Numbered from the stretch's first letter, positions 41,226 to 50,380 are shown. The stretch is DNA of 64,000 nt from Haloarcula salina (GCF_010119195.1 NZ_WRXL01000006.1:124001-188000); one strand, 5' to 3'. The notes: generated by a model from the sequence alone, not told the origin. Numbers and translations: made by a program.

Positions 41226-42680
41226 TCACTCCGACAGCGCGGACAGTCGCTCTTTTGCCCGCCGCCACTCGGCGGTCGCGCGCGGCTCGTAGGTCGTCGT
41301 CTCGAAGGCCGATTCGACCAGCCGCCGGCCCGCCGCCAGGTCGGGGAGCGTCCCCGCGGCGACGGCCTGCGTGAGCACGTTGCCGACGGCCGTCGCCTCC
41401 ACCGGCCCGGTCGAGACCGGCCGACCGGTCGCGTCGGCGAGCAGTTGACAGAACAGTTCGTTCCGGACGCCGCCGCCGCCGAGGACGATGTTCTCCGGCG
41501 GCTCGTCGACGACCGCCGAGAGGCCGTCGAGGGCGAGCGCGACCTTCGCGGCGAGGCTGTCGAGCAGGCAGCGGACGACCGCGCCACGGTCCTCGGGGAC
41601 CGGCTGGTCGGTGCGCCGGCAGTACGCCCGGATCTGGTCGGGCATCGGCTCGTCGATGCCGAAGTCCTCGGCGTCGGTGTCGACGAGCGCGGCCCGCGGC
41701 TCGGCCTCGCGCGCGGCCGAGAGCAGCGTCCCGTAGTCCACCGGCTCGCCGGCCTCGCGCCAGGCCTCGCGGCACTCCTCGAACAGGAAGAAGCCGTTGA
41801 TGTTCCGCAGGAACCGGACGGTCTCCTCGGCACCCAGTTCGTTGGAGAACGCCTGTTCGAAGGCGGCGTCCGAGAGGACTGGGTCGTCGCGCTCGACGCC
41901 GAGGATGAACCACGACCCGGTGTTGAGAAAGGCGCTGTCGGCGTCGAGCGGGAGGCCGGCGACCGCCGACGCGGTGTCGTGGCTCGCCGGCGTGACGATT
42001 TCGGGCGTCGACGACAGCGACGCGGCCACGTCGTCGGCGACCGGGCCGAGATACTGCCCCGGTTCGGCGAGGTCCGGGAGCAGGTCCGTCGGCAGGTCGA
42101 GGTCGTCGAGGAGGTCCGTCGCCCACGCCCGGCGCTCGGGGTCGACCATCTGCGTCGACGAGGCGATGGTCACTTCCCCGGCCGCCCGCGCCCCGAGCAG
42201 GTGCGAGAGCAACTGGGGCATCATCAGCAGGGCGTCGGCCCGCTCCAGCACTTCGGGCTCCTCGCTGGCGAGGGTGTGGAGCTGCCAGAGCGTGTTCGGC
42301 GTGTTCCAGTTCGTGATGCCCGACATCTCGAACAGGCGGCGCTTCCCGACGGCGTCGAACACCGCCTCGCGCGTCGCCGTCGAGTCGGGGTCGCGGTACG
42401 AGATGGGGTCCCGGAGCACCTCGCCGTCGGACAGGAGGCCGAAGTCGAGTCCCCACGTGTCGACGCCGACCGTGTCGAGGGCGGCCCCGTCGTCGGCCGC
42501 CTCGATGCCGGCGACCATCCCTTCCCGGAGCGCGTCGAGGTCCCAGACGTAGCGTCCGTCCCGCTCGACCGGGCGGTTGTCGAAGCGGTGGACCTCCTCG
42601 ACGGCGAAGTCGTCGGCCGTCACCTCGCCTCGGTAGACGGTGCCGCCGCTCGCGCCGATGTCGATGGCGACGTGGTTCAT
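41226..42680 (-). CDS. rhaB: FGGY-family sugar kinase, rhamnulokinase-type
   Basis: A 484-residue kinase. The N-terminal phosphate motif is AIDIGASGGTVYRGEV, followed by VGVDTWGLDFGLLSDGEVLRDPISYRD, the hallmark of rhamnulokinases, then SGITNWNTPNTLWQL, TPASHDTASAVAGLP and LNTGSWFILGVE, and the C-terminal NIVLGGGGVRNELFCQLLADATGRPV. Length equals E. coli RhaB (about 489). It should phosphorylate a ketose at C1 (L-rhamnulose or a close relative such as L-fuculose). It is preceded by the class II aldolase gene (21-bp gap), giving a kinase-aldolase operon in the order aldolase, kinase. No isomerase is nearby. Confidence 0.82.
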   Translation of the reverse strand: MNHVAIDIGASGGTVYRGEVTADDFAVEEVHRFDNRPVERDGRYVWDLDALREGMVAGIEAADDGAALDTVGVDTWGLDFGLLSDGEVLRDPISYRDPDSTATREAVFDAVGKRRLFEMSGITNWNTPNTLWQLHTLASEEPEVLERADALLMMPQLLSHLLGARAAGEVTIASSTQMVDPERRAWATDLLDDLDLPTDLLPDLAEPGQYLGPVADDVAASLSSTPEIVTPASHDTASAVAGLPLDADSAFLNTGSWFILGVERDDPVLSDAAFEQAFSNELGAEETVRFLRNINGFFLFEECREAWREAGEPVDYGTLLSAAREAEPRAALVDTDAEDFGIDEPMPDQIRAYCRRTDQPVPEDRGAVVRCLLDSLAAKVALALDGLSAVVDEPPENIVLGGGGVRNELFCQLLADATGRPVSTGPVEATAVGNVLTQAVAAGTLPDLAAGRRLVESAFETTTYEPRATAEWRRAKERLSALSE

Positions 42681-42701
42681 AGTGTCACTCGCGCGGGCCG
42701 C

Positions 42702-43355
42702 TCACTGGCCATAGCTGTCGAGCTTCTCGCTCAGACGGTCGATCTCGTCGTCCGGGAGGATCTCCGGCTCGCCGATGGCGCGGGCCTGGTAGTGGATGCG
42801 CGCGCAGTACTCCACCATCAGCGCGACCGTGTAGGCGCTGTCGAGGTCCTCGTCGGCGGTGAGGACGCCGTGGTTCCGGAGCAGCGTCGCGTTGTACTCG
42901 CCGCCGAGGGCGTCGACCGCGGCCTCGCCGAGTTCCTGGGTCGCGTGGGTCTCGTACTCGGCGACCGGGACCTCCGAGCCGGTAAAGGAGAGGAGGTAGT
43001 GCGAGGCCGGGATTGCCTCGCCGAGCGACGCGAACGTCGTCGCGTACGGCGAGTGCGTGTGGACGACGCCGCCCACGTCGGGCCGGTTCTCGTACACTGC
43101 GAGGTGCATCGGTAGCTCGGTCGACGGCTCGACGTCGCCCTCGACGACCGTGCCGTCGGTGCGGACCACGGGCACGTCCGCGGGCGTGATGTCCTCGTAC
43201 GGGACGCCGGAGGGACTGATCGCGACGTGCTCCTCGTCGAGTCGCGCGCTCAGGTTCCCGCCGGTCCCCGTCGTCAGGTCGTCGTCGAGCAGGCTGCGGC
43301 CGTACTCGCAGATGGCGCTGCGCGTGTCGTAGTGGGATAGCTCTGTTTCGGACAC
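42702..43355 (-). CDS. Class II aldolase (L-fuculose-/L-rhamnulose-phosphate aldolase-like)
   Basis: A 217-residue zinc aldolase of the AraD/FucA family. GTGGNLSAR gives the phosphate loop, SPSGVPYEDITPADVPVV the family strand, TELPMHLAVYENRP the catalytic Glu, VVHTHSPYATTFAS the zinc-binding HxH, and LLRNHGVL the third histidine region. It would split a ketose-1-phosphate into dihydroxyacetone phosphate and an aldehyde (L-lactaldehyde for deoxysugars). The size equals FucA (215) rather than RhaD (274). It is the first gene of the aldolase-kinase operon, with a TATA-like TTTATA 23-28 bp upstream of the ATG. Confidence 0.86.
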   Translation of the reverse strand: MSETELSHYDTRSAICEYGRSLLDDDLTTGTGGNLSARLDEEHVAISPSGVPYEDITPADVPVVRTDGTVVEGDVEPSTELPMHLAVYENRPDVGGVVHTHSPYATTFASLGEAIPASHYLLSFTGSEVPVAEYETHATQELGEAAVDALGGEYNATLLRNHGVLTADEDLDSAYTVALMVEYCARIHYQARAIGEPEILPDDEIDRLSEKLDSYGQ

Positions 43356-43377
43356 ACGATGACTGTCACTAGCGTGC

Positions 43378-43383
43378 TATAAA
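43378..43383 (-). promoter_or_regulatory. TATA-like element of the aldolase-kinase operon
   Basis: TTTATA on the minus strand, 23-28 bp before the ATG at 43355, is the spacing expected for a leaderless transcript. Confidence 0.5.
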
Positions 43384-43560
43384 TTTGCTTCGATGGGGCG
43401 GGCCGGGAGCGGGCGAAAACGGCCGCCTAAGCACTCACTGGGGCAATACAACGCGATTAGCGTTCCGCACACACGGCTCGAGAACGGCGGCGGGAGACCG
43501 ACTGACAGACCCGGAACCGGCCAAACGCGACCGCGCGACGGGCGCGGGAGACGCGGTGGG

Positions 43561-44727
43561 TTACTCGCTGTTGACGGCGTGGAGCCGCTCTTCGAGGGCG
43601 ACCTCGGCCTGCTCGTCCAGCTGGCGCTGGTGGATGGTCTCGCCGGTCTCGGCGTCGAACAGGTGCACGTCTTCGTCGGGGATTTCGACGTAGACGTGCT
43701 CGCCCTCGGTGATCGGGCGCTGGCCGTCGGTTTCGACGACGAACGTCTCCTCGCGCTCCTGGGCCTTCGCGCGCAGATAGACGTAGGAGATGCTCCCCAT
43801 CGGCTCGACCACGTCGACGACGGCCTCGAACTCGTGGTTCGAGTTCGCCCGGTCGTGGAGCCTGATGTCCTCGGGGCGCGCGCCGAGCGCGAGGGCGTTC
43901 CGGTTCCCGACCGCGGACTGCATCCGCTCGGTCAGGTCGTAGTCGAAGCCGTCGGCCCGCAGGGTTCCGCCCTCGACCGTGCCGTCGAAGAAGTTCATCG
44001 ACGGCGAGCCGAGGAACCCGGCGACGAAGCGGTTGGCCGGCCGGTAGAAGCACTCCAGCGGCGTCCCGACTTGCTGGAGGTCGCCGTGGTTGAGCACGAC
44101 GAGCCGGTCGCCCATCGTCATCGCCTCGGTCTGGTCGTGGGTGACGTACAGCGTGGTCACGCCGAGTTCGCTCTGGAGGCGGTTGATCTCGGTGCGCATC
44201 TCCGTGCGGAGTTTCGCGTCGAGGTTCGACAGCGGCTCGTCCATCAGGAACACGTTGGGATCCCGGACGATGGCGCGGCCGAGCGCGACGCGCTGTTGCT
44301 GGCCGCCCGAGAGTTCGCCGGGCGTGTTGTCCAGCAGCATGTCGATGTCCATCATCTCCGCCGCCGAGCGGACCTTCTGCTCGATCTCGTCGTCGGACAT
44401 CTCCGTCGACATCTTCAGTCCGAAGGACATGTTCTCTTCGACGGTCATGTTCGGGTACAGCGCGTAGTTCTGGAACACCATCGCGATGTCCCGTGCGCGC
44501 GGTCCGAGCTGATTGACGAGCGTGTCGCCGATGTGCACGTCGCCGGCGGTCTGGGTCTCCAGTCCGGCGACGATGCGCATGAGCGTCGATTTCCCCGACC
44601 CCGACGGGCCGACGAAGACGACGAACTCGCCGTCGGTGATGTCCAGCGATACGTCGTCGACCGCGACGATGGACTCCTCGCCCTCTCCGAACTCCTTCGT
44701 GACGTCGTCTATTGTGATACCTGCCAT
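43561..44727 (-). CDS. Sugar ABC transporter ATP-binding protein (CUT1, MalK/UgpC-like)
   Basis: A 388-residue ATPase. Walker A GPSGSGKST, Q-loop VFQNYALYPNMTVEENM, signature LSGGQQQRVALGRA, Walker B VFLMDEPLSNLD, switch YVTHDQTEAM. The C-terminal 150 residues are the OB/TOBE-type regulatory domain of MalK and UgpC (GARPEDIRLHDRAN). It powers the CUT1 importer encoded upstream (binding protein, two permeases). A 91-bp gap separates it from the permease gene, so it may be transcribed as the last gene of that operon. Confidence 0.93.
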   Translation of the reverse strand: MAGITIDDVTKEFGEGEESIVAVDDVSLDITDGEFVVFVGPSGSGKSTLMRIVAGLETQTAGDVHIGDTLVNQLGPRARDIAMVFQNYALYPNMTVEENMSFGLKMSTEMSDDEIEQKVRSAAEMMDIDMLLDNTPGELSGGQQQRVALGRAIVRDPNVFLMDEPLSNLDAKLRTEMRTEINRLQSELGVTTLYVTHDQTEAMTMGDRLVVLNHGDLQQVGTPLECFYRPANRFVAGFLGSPSMNFFDGTVEGGTLRADGFDYDLTERMQSAVGNRNALALGARPEDIRLHDRANSNHEFEAVVDVVEPMGSISYVYLRAKAQEREETFVVETDGQRPITEGEHVYVEIPDEDVHLFDAETGETIHQRQLDEQAEVALEERLHAVNSE

Positions 44728-44818
44728 TAGCGACCCTCCGTAGCGCGGCTGATTGAAGCTGTCCCCGCCGCAGGGGAGTGATTCGCGAGCGATACGCGTC
44801 GTCGAGTCGATGTCGTGC

Positions 44819-45691
44819 TCATTCTTTGATCACCACGCCGAAGCTGAGTCCGGCAGCGAGGTACTTGTTCACCGCGATCAGGAAGACGACGACGGGGAGG
44901 ATCATCGCCATCGAAGCGGCCGCCAGCATGCCCCACTCGATGGAGCGCGAGCCGATGAACGAGTAGACGAACAGCGTCACCGGCACCGCCTTGAAGCTCG
45001 TCAGCACGAGCCCGAACAGCAGTTCGATCCACGCGAAGATGAAGCTGATGATGGCGACCGAGAAGATGCCGGGTTTCGCCGCCGGCAGGACGACCTTGCG
45101 AAAGCCCTGGAACCGGGTCGCCCCGTCGACGCGGGCGGCCTCTTCGAGCGTCTCGGGAATGCCGTCGAAGAACGCCTTCATCACCCACACGACCAGCGAG
45201 AGGTTGATGCTGACGTACATCAGCACCATCCCGATCCGCGTGTCGAAGAGGTTCAGCTCCCGGAAGATGATGAAGAAGGGGAGCACGACGGCGATGGGCG
45301 GGAGCATCCGCGAGGAGAGGATCCACACCAGCACGTCCCGCTCCATCGGGATGTCGTATCGCGAGAGGACGTACGCCGCGGGCACGCCGATCAGCAGGAC
45401 GAGGACGACCGACGCCGACACCATCAGGAGACTGTTGGCGAAGGCCGTCACGAACTCCGACTGCTGGACGAGCTGGATGTAGTTGTACACCGTCGGCAGG
45501 AAGATCCAGTCCGGCGGCAGCGCGTTGGCCTCGCCCGGCGGCTTCAGCGACATCGACGCCAGCCAGTAGAACGGGAAGATGACGACGAGCGACCACGTCA
45601 GCAAGACGGCGTGGCGGACGACTTTCACGAGCGTCTCGCGGGTGTCCTTATCGAGGCGCTGAGACGAGCCCGGAACGGTGTCCGTCGCCAT
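44819..45691 (-). CDS. Sugar ABC transporter permease (CUT1, MalG-like)
   Basis: A 290-residue permease with six helices. The coupling loop is PETLEEAARVDGATRFQGFRKVVLPAAKPG. The N-terminal segment WSLVVIFPFYWLASMSLKPPGEANALPPDWIFLP is typical of MalG-type subunits. The ATG at 45691 overlaps the upstream stop codon as TGATG; the frame also has an ATG nine bases earlier. It forms a heterodimeric pore with the MalF-type subunit. Confidence 0.92.
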   Translation of the reverse strand: MATDTVPGSSQRLDKDTRETLVKVVRHAVLLTWSLVVIFPFYWLASMSLKPPGEANALPPDWIFLPTVYNYIQLVQQSEFVTAFANSLLMVSASVVLVLLIGVPAAYVLSRYDIPMERDVLVWILSSRMLPPIAVVLPFFIIFRELNLFDTRIGMVLMYVSINLSLVVWVMKAFFDGIPETLEEAARVDGATRFQGFRKVVLPAAKPGIFSVAIISFIFAWIELLFGLVLTSFKAVPVTLFVYSFIGSRSIEWGMLAAASMAMILPVVVFLIAVNKYLAAGLSFGVVIKE

Positions 45692-46623
45692 CAGTCCCAC
45701 ACCCCCTCGAAGCCGACCTTCGCGATGATGACGTTACACAGCGCGACCACCAGCACGAGGTAGACGATGGCGATGGCCGCGGCGACCGTGATTTGGTTGT
45801 TGATGAACATCTGCTCGTAGATGTTGATGCTCACCAGCTGGGTGGCCGTCCCGGGACCGCCCTGGGTCAGCCCGTACACCACGCCGAAGGTCCGGAACAG
45901 GTCGATCAGCCGGATGAGGGTGGCGACGAACACCACCGGCTTCATGTACGGAATGATGACGTGGACGTACCGCCGCCACAGCGGCGCGCCGTCGACCCGC
46001 GCGGCTTCGAGCAGCGTGTCGGGCACCGACGAGAGGCCGGCGTAGAAGATGATGAACATGAACGGCGTCCAGTTCCACGTGTCGAGCAGGATCACCGTCA
46101 GCAGCGGGATGTCCGAGAGGAACGCGGGCGCGGCAAACGGCGTCGCCGCGTTGATGACGTACGGGATGATCCCGATCTCGCTGTTGAGCATGATCCGCCC
46201 GATGGTCGCCATCGACACCGGCGCGACTGCCATCGGGAGGATGAACAGCACCCGGTAGAACGACTTGGCACGCGAGGACTCGACGCCGGCGACGAACGCC
46301 GCGAGCGCGAACCCGAGGACGCTCTCCAGGAGCAGCGCGCTGACGACGACGGTGATGGTGACGACGAACGAGTGCAGCGCGCCGCCGCGGGTAAAGGCCG
46401 TCTCGAAGTTGTCGAGGCCGGCGAACTCGGCCGCGAAGACGTTCAGCGTCGGCTCCTCGATCAGCGCGAGGTACAGGTCGTAGGCACCGGGGAAGAAGGT
46501 GATCATGATCATCACCAGCACCATCGGTCCCATGAACCAGTACGGGAGGTAGTCGTTCCAGAGCTCCCGGAGCCTGGCCGAGGTCGGCTGCGAGGTCGAT
46601 TCCGTTTGCGTTGGTGTACTCAT
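45691..46623 (-). CDS. Sugar ABC transporter permease (CUT1, MalF-like)
   Basis: A 310-residue permease. The N-terminal region, PYWFMGPMVLVMIMITFFPGAYDLYLALIEEPTLN, is typical of UgpA/MalF subunits, and the coupling loop is PDTLLEAARVDGAPLWRRYVHVIIPYMKP. Six main helices are visible; the extra N-terminal helices and long periplasmic loop of E. coli MalF are absent. Its stop codon is shared with the start of the MalG-type gene. The binding-protein gene lies 45 bp upstream. Confidence 0.92.
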   Translation of the reverse strand: MSTPTQTESTSQPTSARLRELWNDYLPYWFMGPMVLVMIMITFFPGAYDLYLALIEEPTLNVFAAEFAGLDNFETAFTRGGALHSFVVTITVVVSALLLESVLGFALAAFVAGVESSRAKSFYRVLFILPMAVAPVSMATIGRIMLNSEIGIIPYVINAATPFAAPAFLSDIPLLTVILLDTWNWTPFMFIIFYAGLSSVPDTLLEAARVDGAPLWRRYVHVIIPYMKPVVFVATLIRLIDLFRTFGVVYGLTQGGPGTATQLVSINIYEQMFINNQITVAAAIAIVYLVLVVALCNVIIAKVGFEGVWD

Positions 46624-46668
46624 GTGTGACAGGGGGTGTTGTGGCTGGAGTGATATAGTGGTACGCGA

Positions 46669-48117
46669 TTAGCTGTAGATGTCTTCTGCGATGGACGCCG
46701 CCTGCGTCATCGCCTCCTCAGCAGATTTCTGGCCGGCGATGGCGCGCTGGAGTTCCTCGGAGTAGCGCTGCCCCCACTGCGGGTACTTGCGGTCGAACGG
46801 GTCCGGCGCGGCCTCCTGCAGTGATTCGAGCGTGACCTCCGCGAAGTTCTCGCCGACGCGCGAGCGGAACTCGTCGTTCTCCCAGACCGACTGGCGCACG
46901 GAGAACGCGGCCCCGTTGTCTACGTGCATCCAGGTGTTGGTCGGCTGGGAGGTGGCCCACAGCATGAACAGGAACGCCTGCTCGGAGTTCCGGGCGTTCT
47001 TCGAGGTGGAGATCTGCCAGTTGAACGCGTTCGGGGAGAACTGGCCGTCGGCCGGCTTGGGCACCTTCGCGATGCCGATGGTGTCGGCGACCGAGGAGTC
47101 GGAGCCGGTGAGGCCGGGCCAGAACAGGTTCGCGTCGGAGACGATGTGGCCGGCGCGGCCCTCCTGCATCGTCGAGAGCACGTCGGACCAGGTCTGGGTC
47201 GACGCGCCCTCCGGACCGTAGTCCTGGAGCAGGCCGACGTACCACTCCGCCGCGTTGATGACGCCGTCGGTGTCGAGCCCGGAGTCGGTCGGGAACTCGG
47301 TCCACAGCGAGGAACCGAACTCGCGCAGGAACGTGTTCAGGATGTAGATGTTCATCCCGTAGCCCTTCTGACCCCGGCCGACCGTGCCGACGACGTCGGA
47401 CTCGTTCTCGTGGATGGTCTGGGCGTTCTGGCGGAACTCTTCGAGGGTCTCGGCGACCTCCAGATCGTGCTTCTCGTAGAGGTCGGTGCGGTAGAACTGG
47501 GTCTGGACCTCGACGGTGATGGGCAGTCCGGTCCACGTGTCGCTGTAGCCGCCCCCGTGGGCCTGCCACTTCGAGGACTCGAAGAGGTCGTCGGGCTTGT
47601 ACCACGCCTCGTCGTAGAGGCTGCTGTCCTCGAAGTAGGGGTCGAGCGGCTGGAGCCAGCCCTCCTCGCGGAACTGGTTGACGACCTGGTCCATGTAGAA
47701 CACGTCGAACTGCCCGGCCCCCGTGCTCACGTCGGTCTGGCGCTTGGTCCGGAACTGCTGTTCGGGCAGGATGTTCCAGACCACGTCGATACCGGTCAGT
47801 TCTTCGAACACCGGTACCGCGGGCTTGATCGCGGATACCCAGGGGTGCTGGACCGCGCCGATGTTGATCTGTGAGCCCTCGAACTGCCGCCACTCGATGT
47901 CGGCGTCCTCGTACTCGCTGAGCGGGATGGCCAGGTCGTCGCCGCTCCCCTCCGACGACGTCCCGCTCCCGCCGTCGCTTCCGTCGCCGCTCCCGGAACC
48001 GCCGTCGCTCCCGCCGCTCCCGGAGCTATCGCCGCCTCGCGTACATCCCGCGAGACCGCCGAGCAGTCCGACTCCCGTTGCTTTCAGAAAGTGCCGTCTG
48101 TTGCGCTTGCTGGGCAT
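46669..48117 (-). CDS. Sugar ABC transporter substrate-binding lipoprotein (CUT1)
   Basis: A 482-residue extracellular binding protein of the SBP_bac_1 type. A twin-arginine signal (NRRHFLKATGVGLLGG) and lipobox LAGC with Cys25 show Tat export and lipid anchoring. A Gly/Ser/Asp spacer (residues 27-65) precedes the domain, which begins INIGAVQHPWVSAIKPAVPVFEELTGIDVVWNILPEQQ. Several Trp/Tyr-rich stretches (EEGWLQPLDPYF, WQAHGGGYSDTWTGLPI) suit stacking on sugar rings. First gene of the transporter operon. The start at MPSKRNRR is chosen because the extra 12 codons upstream would bury the Tat signal. Confidence 0.92.
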   Translation of the reverse strand: MPSKRNRRHFLKATGVGLLGGLAGCTRGGDSSGSGGSDGGSGSGDGSDGGSGTSSEGSGDDLAIPLSEYEDADIEWRQFEGSQINIGAVQHPWVSAIKPAVPVFEELTGIDVVWNILPEQQFRTKRQTDVSTGAGQFDVFYMDQVVNQFREEGWLQPLDPYFEDSSLYDEAWYKPDDLFESSKWQAHGGGYSDTWTGLPITVEVQTQFYRTDLYEKHDLEVAETLEEFRQNAQTIHENESDVVGTVGRGQKGYGMNIYILNTFLREFGSSLWTEFPTDSGLDTDGVINAAEWYVGLLQDYGPEGASTQTWSDVLSTMQEGRAGHIVSDANLFWPGLTGSDSSVADTIGIAKVPKPADGQFSPNAFNWQISTSKNARNSEQAFLFMLWATSQPTNTWMHVDNGAAFSVRQSVWENDEFRSRVGENFAEVTLESLQEAAPDPFDRKYPQWGQRYSEELQRAIAGQKSAEEAMTQAASIAEDIYS

Positions 48118-48456
48118 GTCTGTTGACCTCGTCACTATCGAATTACCCATCAATAATAAAGCTAATCATTTGTAACGTATATTACGTGTCGTGACTCCGG
48201 CCGTTTCTCGTTCCGACCGCGGCTGGCCGACGCGTCGAAACGCCGTCGAGACTCCGTCACGCGTCGGTTTTCCGAGGGGCGTGGCAAGATTTTAATACGC
48301 GGTGCGAATATACCGCAACCACGGACAGACGCCGAGCGCACCGTCCGGACGCGGCCGGCGGTCGGCGCGGCGTGACCGATACATGATCCGAGTTAGCACA
48401 CCATACGACCGGAGTACAGTGACAGTGACCGCCGTCGAGCGACGGGAGGGCCGATG
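48118..48456. other. Divergent promoter region between the CUT1 operon and the second zinc dehydrogenase gene
   Basis: No gene is seen. Leftward: TTTATTATT on the minus strand at 48152-48160 would give the binding-protein gene a leader of about 13 nt. An interrupted repeat ACGTA-TAT-TACGT lies a few bases farther upstream. Rightward: TTTTAAT near 48290 is followed by the repeat GCGGT/ACCGC (48299-48316), but would leave a leader of about 135 nt; GGGAGGG at 48444-48450 looks like a strong ribosome-binding site for the right-hand gene. Confidence 0.45.
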
Positions 48457-49491
48457 ATGCGCGCGAGCGCGCTGACCGACGTGGGCGAGATCGCGGTCGA
48501 GGAGCGCGAGCGGCCCGAGCCGGCCGCGGACGAGGTGCTGGTACAGGTGGGCGCCTGCGGCGTCTGCATGACCGACTACCACATGTACCACGGCACGTTC
48601 GCCGTCGAGACGCCGCTGGTGCTCGGCCACGAGAGCGCCGGCACCGTCGCCGAAGTGGGCGACGACGTGGCGGGCTTCGAGGTCGGCGACCGCGTCGCGA
48701 TCAACCCAACGGTCCCGTGCAACGCCTGCTCGTACTGCAAGCGCGGCGAGACCCACCTCTGTGAGAACAACACGAGCATCGGCGGGGCCGGCGAGACCAT
48801 CCTCGACGGCGCGTTCGCGGAGTACGTCCGCGTGCCGGCCATCAACGTCGAGGACATCGGCGAGATGTCCTTCGAGCACGCGGCGCTGGCCGAACCGCTC
48901 GCCTGCTGCGTCCACGGCGTCGAAGAGGTGGACGTGAAACCGGGCGACAGCGTGGCCATCATCGGAGCCGGCCCGATCGGTCTCCTCCTGCTCCAGGCGT
49001 TCCGCAACGCCGGGGCCGCGCCCATCGTCGTCTCCGAACTGGACGACGAGCGGCGCGAGCTGGCCGCGGAACTCGGCGCAGACGCCGTCGTCGACCCCAA
49101 CGAGGACGACCCGGAAGCCGCGATTCCGGCGGCCGCGGGCGGCCCCGTCGACGTGGGCGCGGAGGCCATCGGCCTCGTGCCGACCATCGAACAGGCCAAC
49201 GCGGTGACCGCGCCGGGCGGGTCGACGCTCGTCTTCGGCGTCCCCGACCAGGAGGCGACGATGGAGATCAGCCCGTTCGACGTGTTCTTCGACGAGGTCG
49301 GCTACCGCGGGTCGTTCTCGCTGACGACCGAGGACTTCGAGCGCGCGGTGACCCTGCTCCGATACGGCCGCGTCGACGCCGACGCGCTCGTCACCGAGCG
49401 CATCGGACTGGAGGACCTGCCGACGGCGTTCGAGCGCATGGGCAACGCCGAGGGGCTGAAGAAGGTCGTCGTGCCGGGCGAGGGCGAATGA
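48457..49491 (+). CDS. Zinc-dependent dehydrogenase (MDR family) coupled to a DhnA-type aldolase
   Basis: A 344-residue medium-chain dehydrogenase. Catalytic zinc: CGVCMTDYHMYHG and GHESAGTV. Structural zinc: CNACSYCKRGETHLC. Cofactor loop: VAIIGAGPIGLLLLQAFRNAGAAPIVVSELDDER. The start is set at 48457 because GGAGG at 48445-48449 then has a seven-base spacing; a second ATG three bases earlier is also possible. It overlaps the aldolase gene by ATGA, so the two enzymes probably act in sequence on one substrate: oxidation of a polyol or phosphorylated polyol to a ketose, then cleavage. It is a different subgroup from the other zinc dehydrogenase at 38-39 kb. Confidence 0.85.
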   Translation: MRASALTDVGEIAVEERERPEPAADEVLVQVGACGVCMTDYHMYHGTFAVETPLVLGHESAGTVAEVGDDVAGFEVGDRVAINPTVPCNACSYCKRGETHLCENNTSIGGAGETILDGAFAEYVRVPAINVEDIGEMSFEHAALAEPLACCVHGVEEVDVKPGDSVAIIGAGPIGLLLLQAFRNAGAAPIVVSELDDERRELAAELGADAVVDPNEDDPEAAIPAAAGGPVDVGAEAIGLVPTIEQANAVTAPGGSTLVFGVPDQEATMEISPFDVFFDEVGYRGSFSLTTEDFERAVTLLRYGRVDADALVTERIGLEDLPTAFERMGNAEGLKKVVVPGEGE

Positions 49492-50291
49492 GCGAGTTCG
49501 ACCTGCTCGACACCGACTCCGGGAACGCGGTCGTCGTCGCGCTGGACCACGGCATCGGTATGGGCGCGATGGACGGCTTCGAGGACCCGCGGGCGACGCT
49601 CGACGCGGTGCTCGCGGGCGAACCCGACGGCGTGCTCGTCGGGCCGTACTTCGCCGAGCGGTTCGCCGACGCGTTCGCGGCCTCGTCGACGGACGTGCTG
49701 GTGACCGCCGACTTCGTGTCGCCGTCGAGCCAACCGGGCGAAGACGTGGGGCCGTGGGTCCAGGCGAACGCCTTCGACGCGGATCGACTGCTCGCCTGTG
49801 ACCCCGTGGGCGTCAAGTCGGTGCTGGCCTTCGGCCGGCAGGACCGCCGCGCGTTCGAGCGCAACGTCGAGTACGTCACGGAGATCACCGAGTCCCTGCG
49901 CGGGACCGGCGTCCCCCACGTCGTCGAGACCGTGCTGTGGGGCAAGGAGGTCCCGGACCGCTTCGAGACGGATACGCAGTACGTGGCCAACGCCTGCCGG
50001 ATCGGCTGGGAACTGGGTGCGGACGTGCTGAAGGCCCCCTACACCGGCGACCGCGAGTCGTTCGAACCCATCGTCGCGAACGCGCCGGTCCCGGTGATGA
50101 TCCTCGGCGGCCCGGCGTCCGGGTCGGTCCGCGCGATGCTCGACGACGTGGCGGGCGCGATGGCGGCCGACGCACGCGGTCTCGTGATGGGTCGAAGCGT
50201 CTGGCAGACCGAGGACCCCGCCGCCGTGATCGACGCCCTCGACGGGATCGTCCACGACGGCGCCGACCCCGCGACCGTCTGGTCGGCCTGA
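49488..50291 (+). CDS. DhnA-type class I aldolase (DeoC/LacD/FbaB family)
   Basis: A 267-residue Schiff-base aldolase. NAVVVALDHGIGMGAMDGFEDP is the DhnA N terminus. The lysine for the Schiff base is Lys182 in ADVLKAPYTGD, and the phosphate-binding loops are PVMILGGPASGS and ARGLVMGRSVWQ at the C terminus. The family includes archaeal fructose-bisphosphate aldolase, LsrF, tagatose-bisphosphate and sulfofructose-phosphate aldolases, and ADH synthase. The overlap with a zinc dehydrogenase, and the neighbouring IclR gene, suggest a dedicated sugar pathway rather than glycolysis. The exact substrate is not known. Confidence 0.82.
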   Translation: MSEFDLLDTDSGNAVVVALDHGIGMGAMDGFEDPRATLDAVLAGEPDGVLVGPYFAERFADAFAASSTDVLVTADFVSPSSQPGEDVGPWVQANAFDADRLLACDPVGVKSVLAFGRQDRRAFERNVEYVTEITESLRGTGVPHVVETVLWGKEVPDRFETDTQYVANACRIGWELGADVLKAPYTGDRESFEPIVANAPVPVMILGGPASGSVRAMLDDVAGAMAADARGLVMGRSVWQTEDPAAVIDALDGIVHDGADPATVWSA

Positions 50292-50353
50292 ACCGTTCGT
50301 TTTTCCTGCCGGCTGCTCTGTCCCGAAGCCCAGTTCCCGTCTCGACACGAGCC

Positions 50354-50370
50354 GTTCTTCAGAGCAGAAC
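50354..50370. promoter_or_regulatory. Putative IclR operator, copy 1
   Basis: GTTCTTCAGAGCAGAAC with GTTCT/AGAAC arms; the flanking bases (CC and GG) extend the arms to seven. It ends two bases before the TATA-like ATAAATTT (50373-50380). It is a near-identical, inverted copy of the site at 50465-50481. Confidence 0.6.
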
Positions 50371-50372
50371 GG

Positions 50373-50380
50373 ATAAATTT
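50373..50380 (+). promoter_or_regulatory. TATA-like element, distal promoter of the iclR region
   Basis: ATAAATTT abuts operator copy 1. It would start RNA near 50404, about 110 nt before the iclR ATG. Confidence 0.4.

Noticed and set aside
43456-43560. Possible second IclR site in the gap between the class II aldolase and the ATPase gene (AGAAC near 43475)
   Set aside because: Only one half-site is present; the partner arm and spacing do not match the 17-bp motif.
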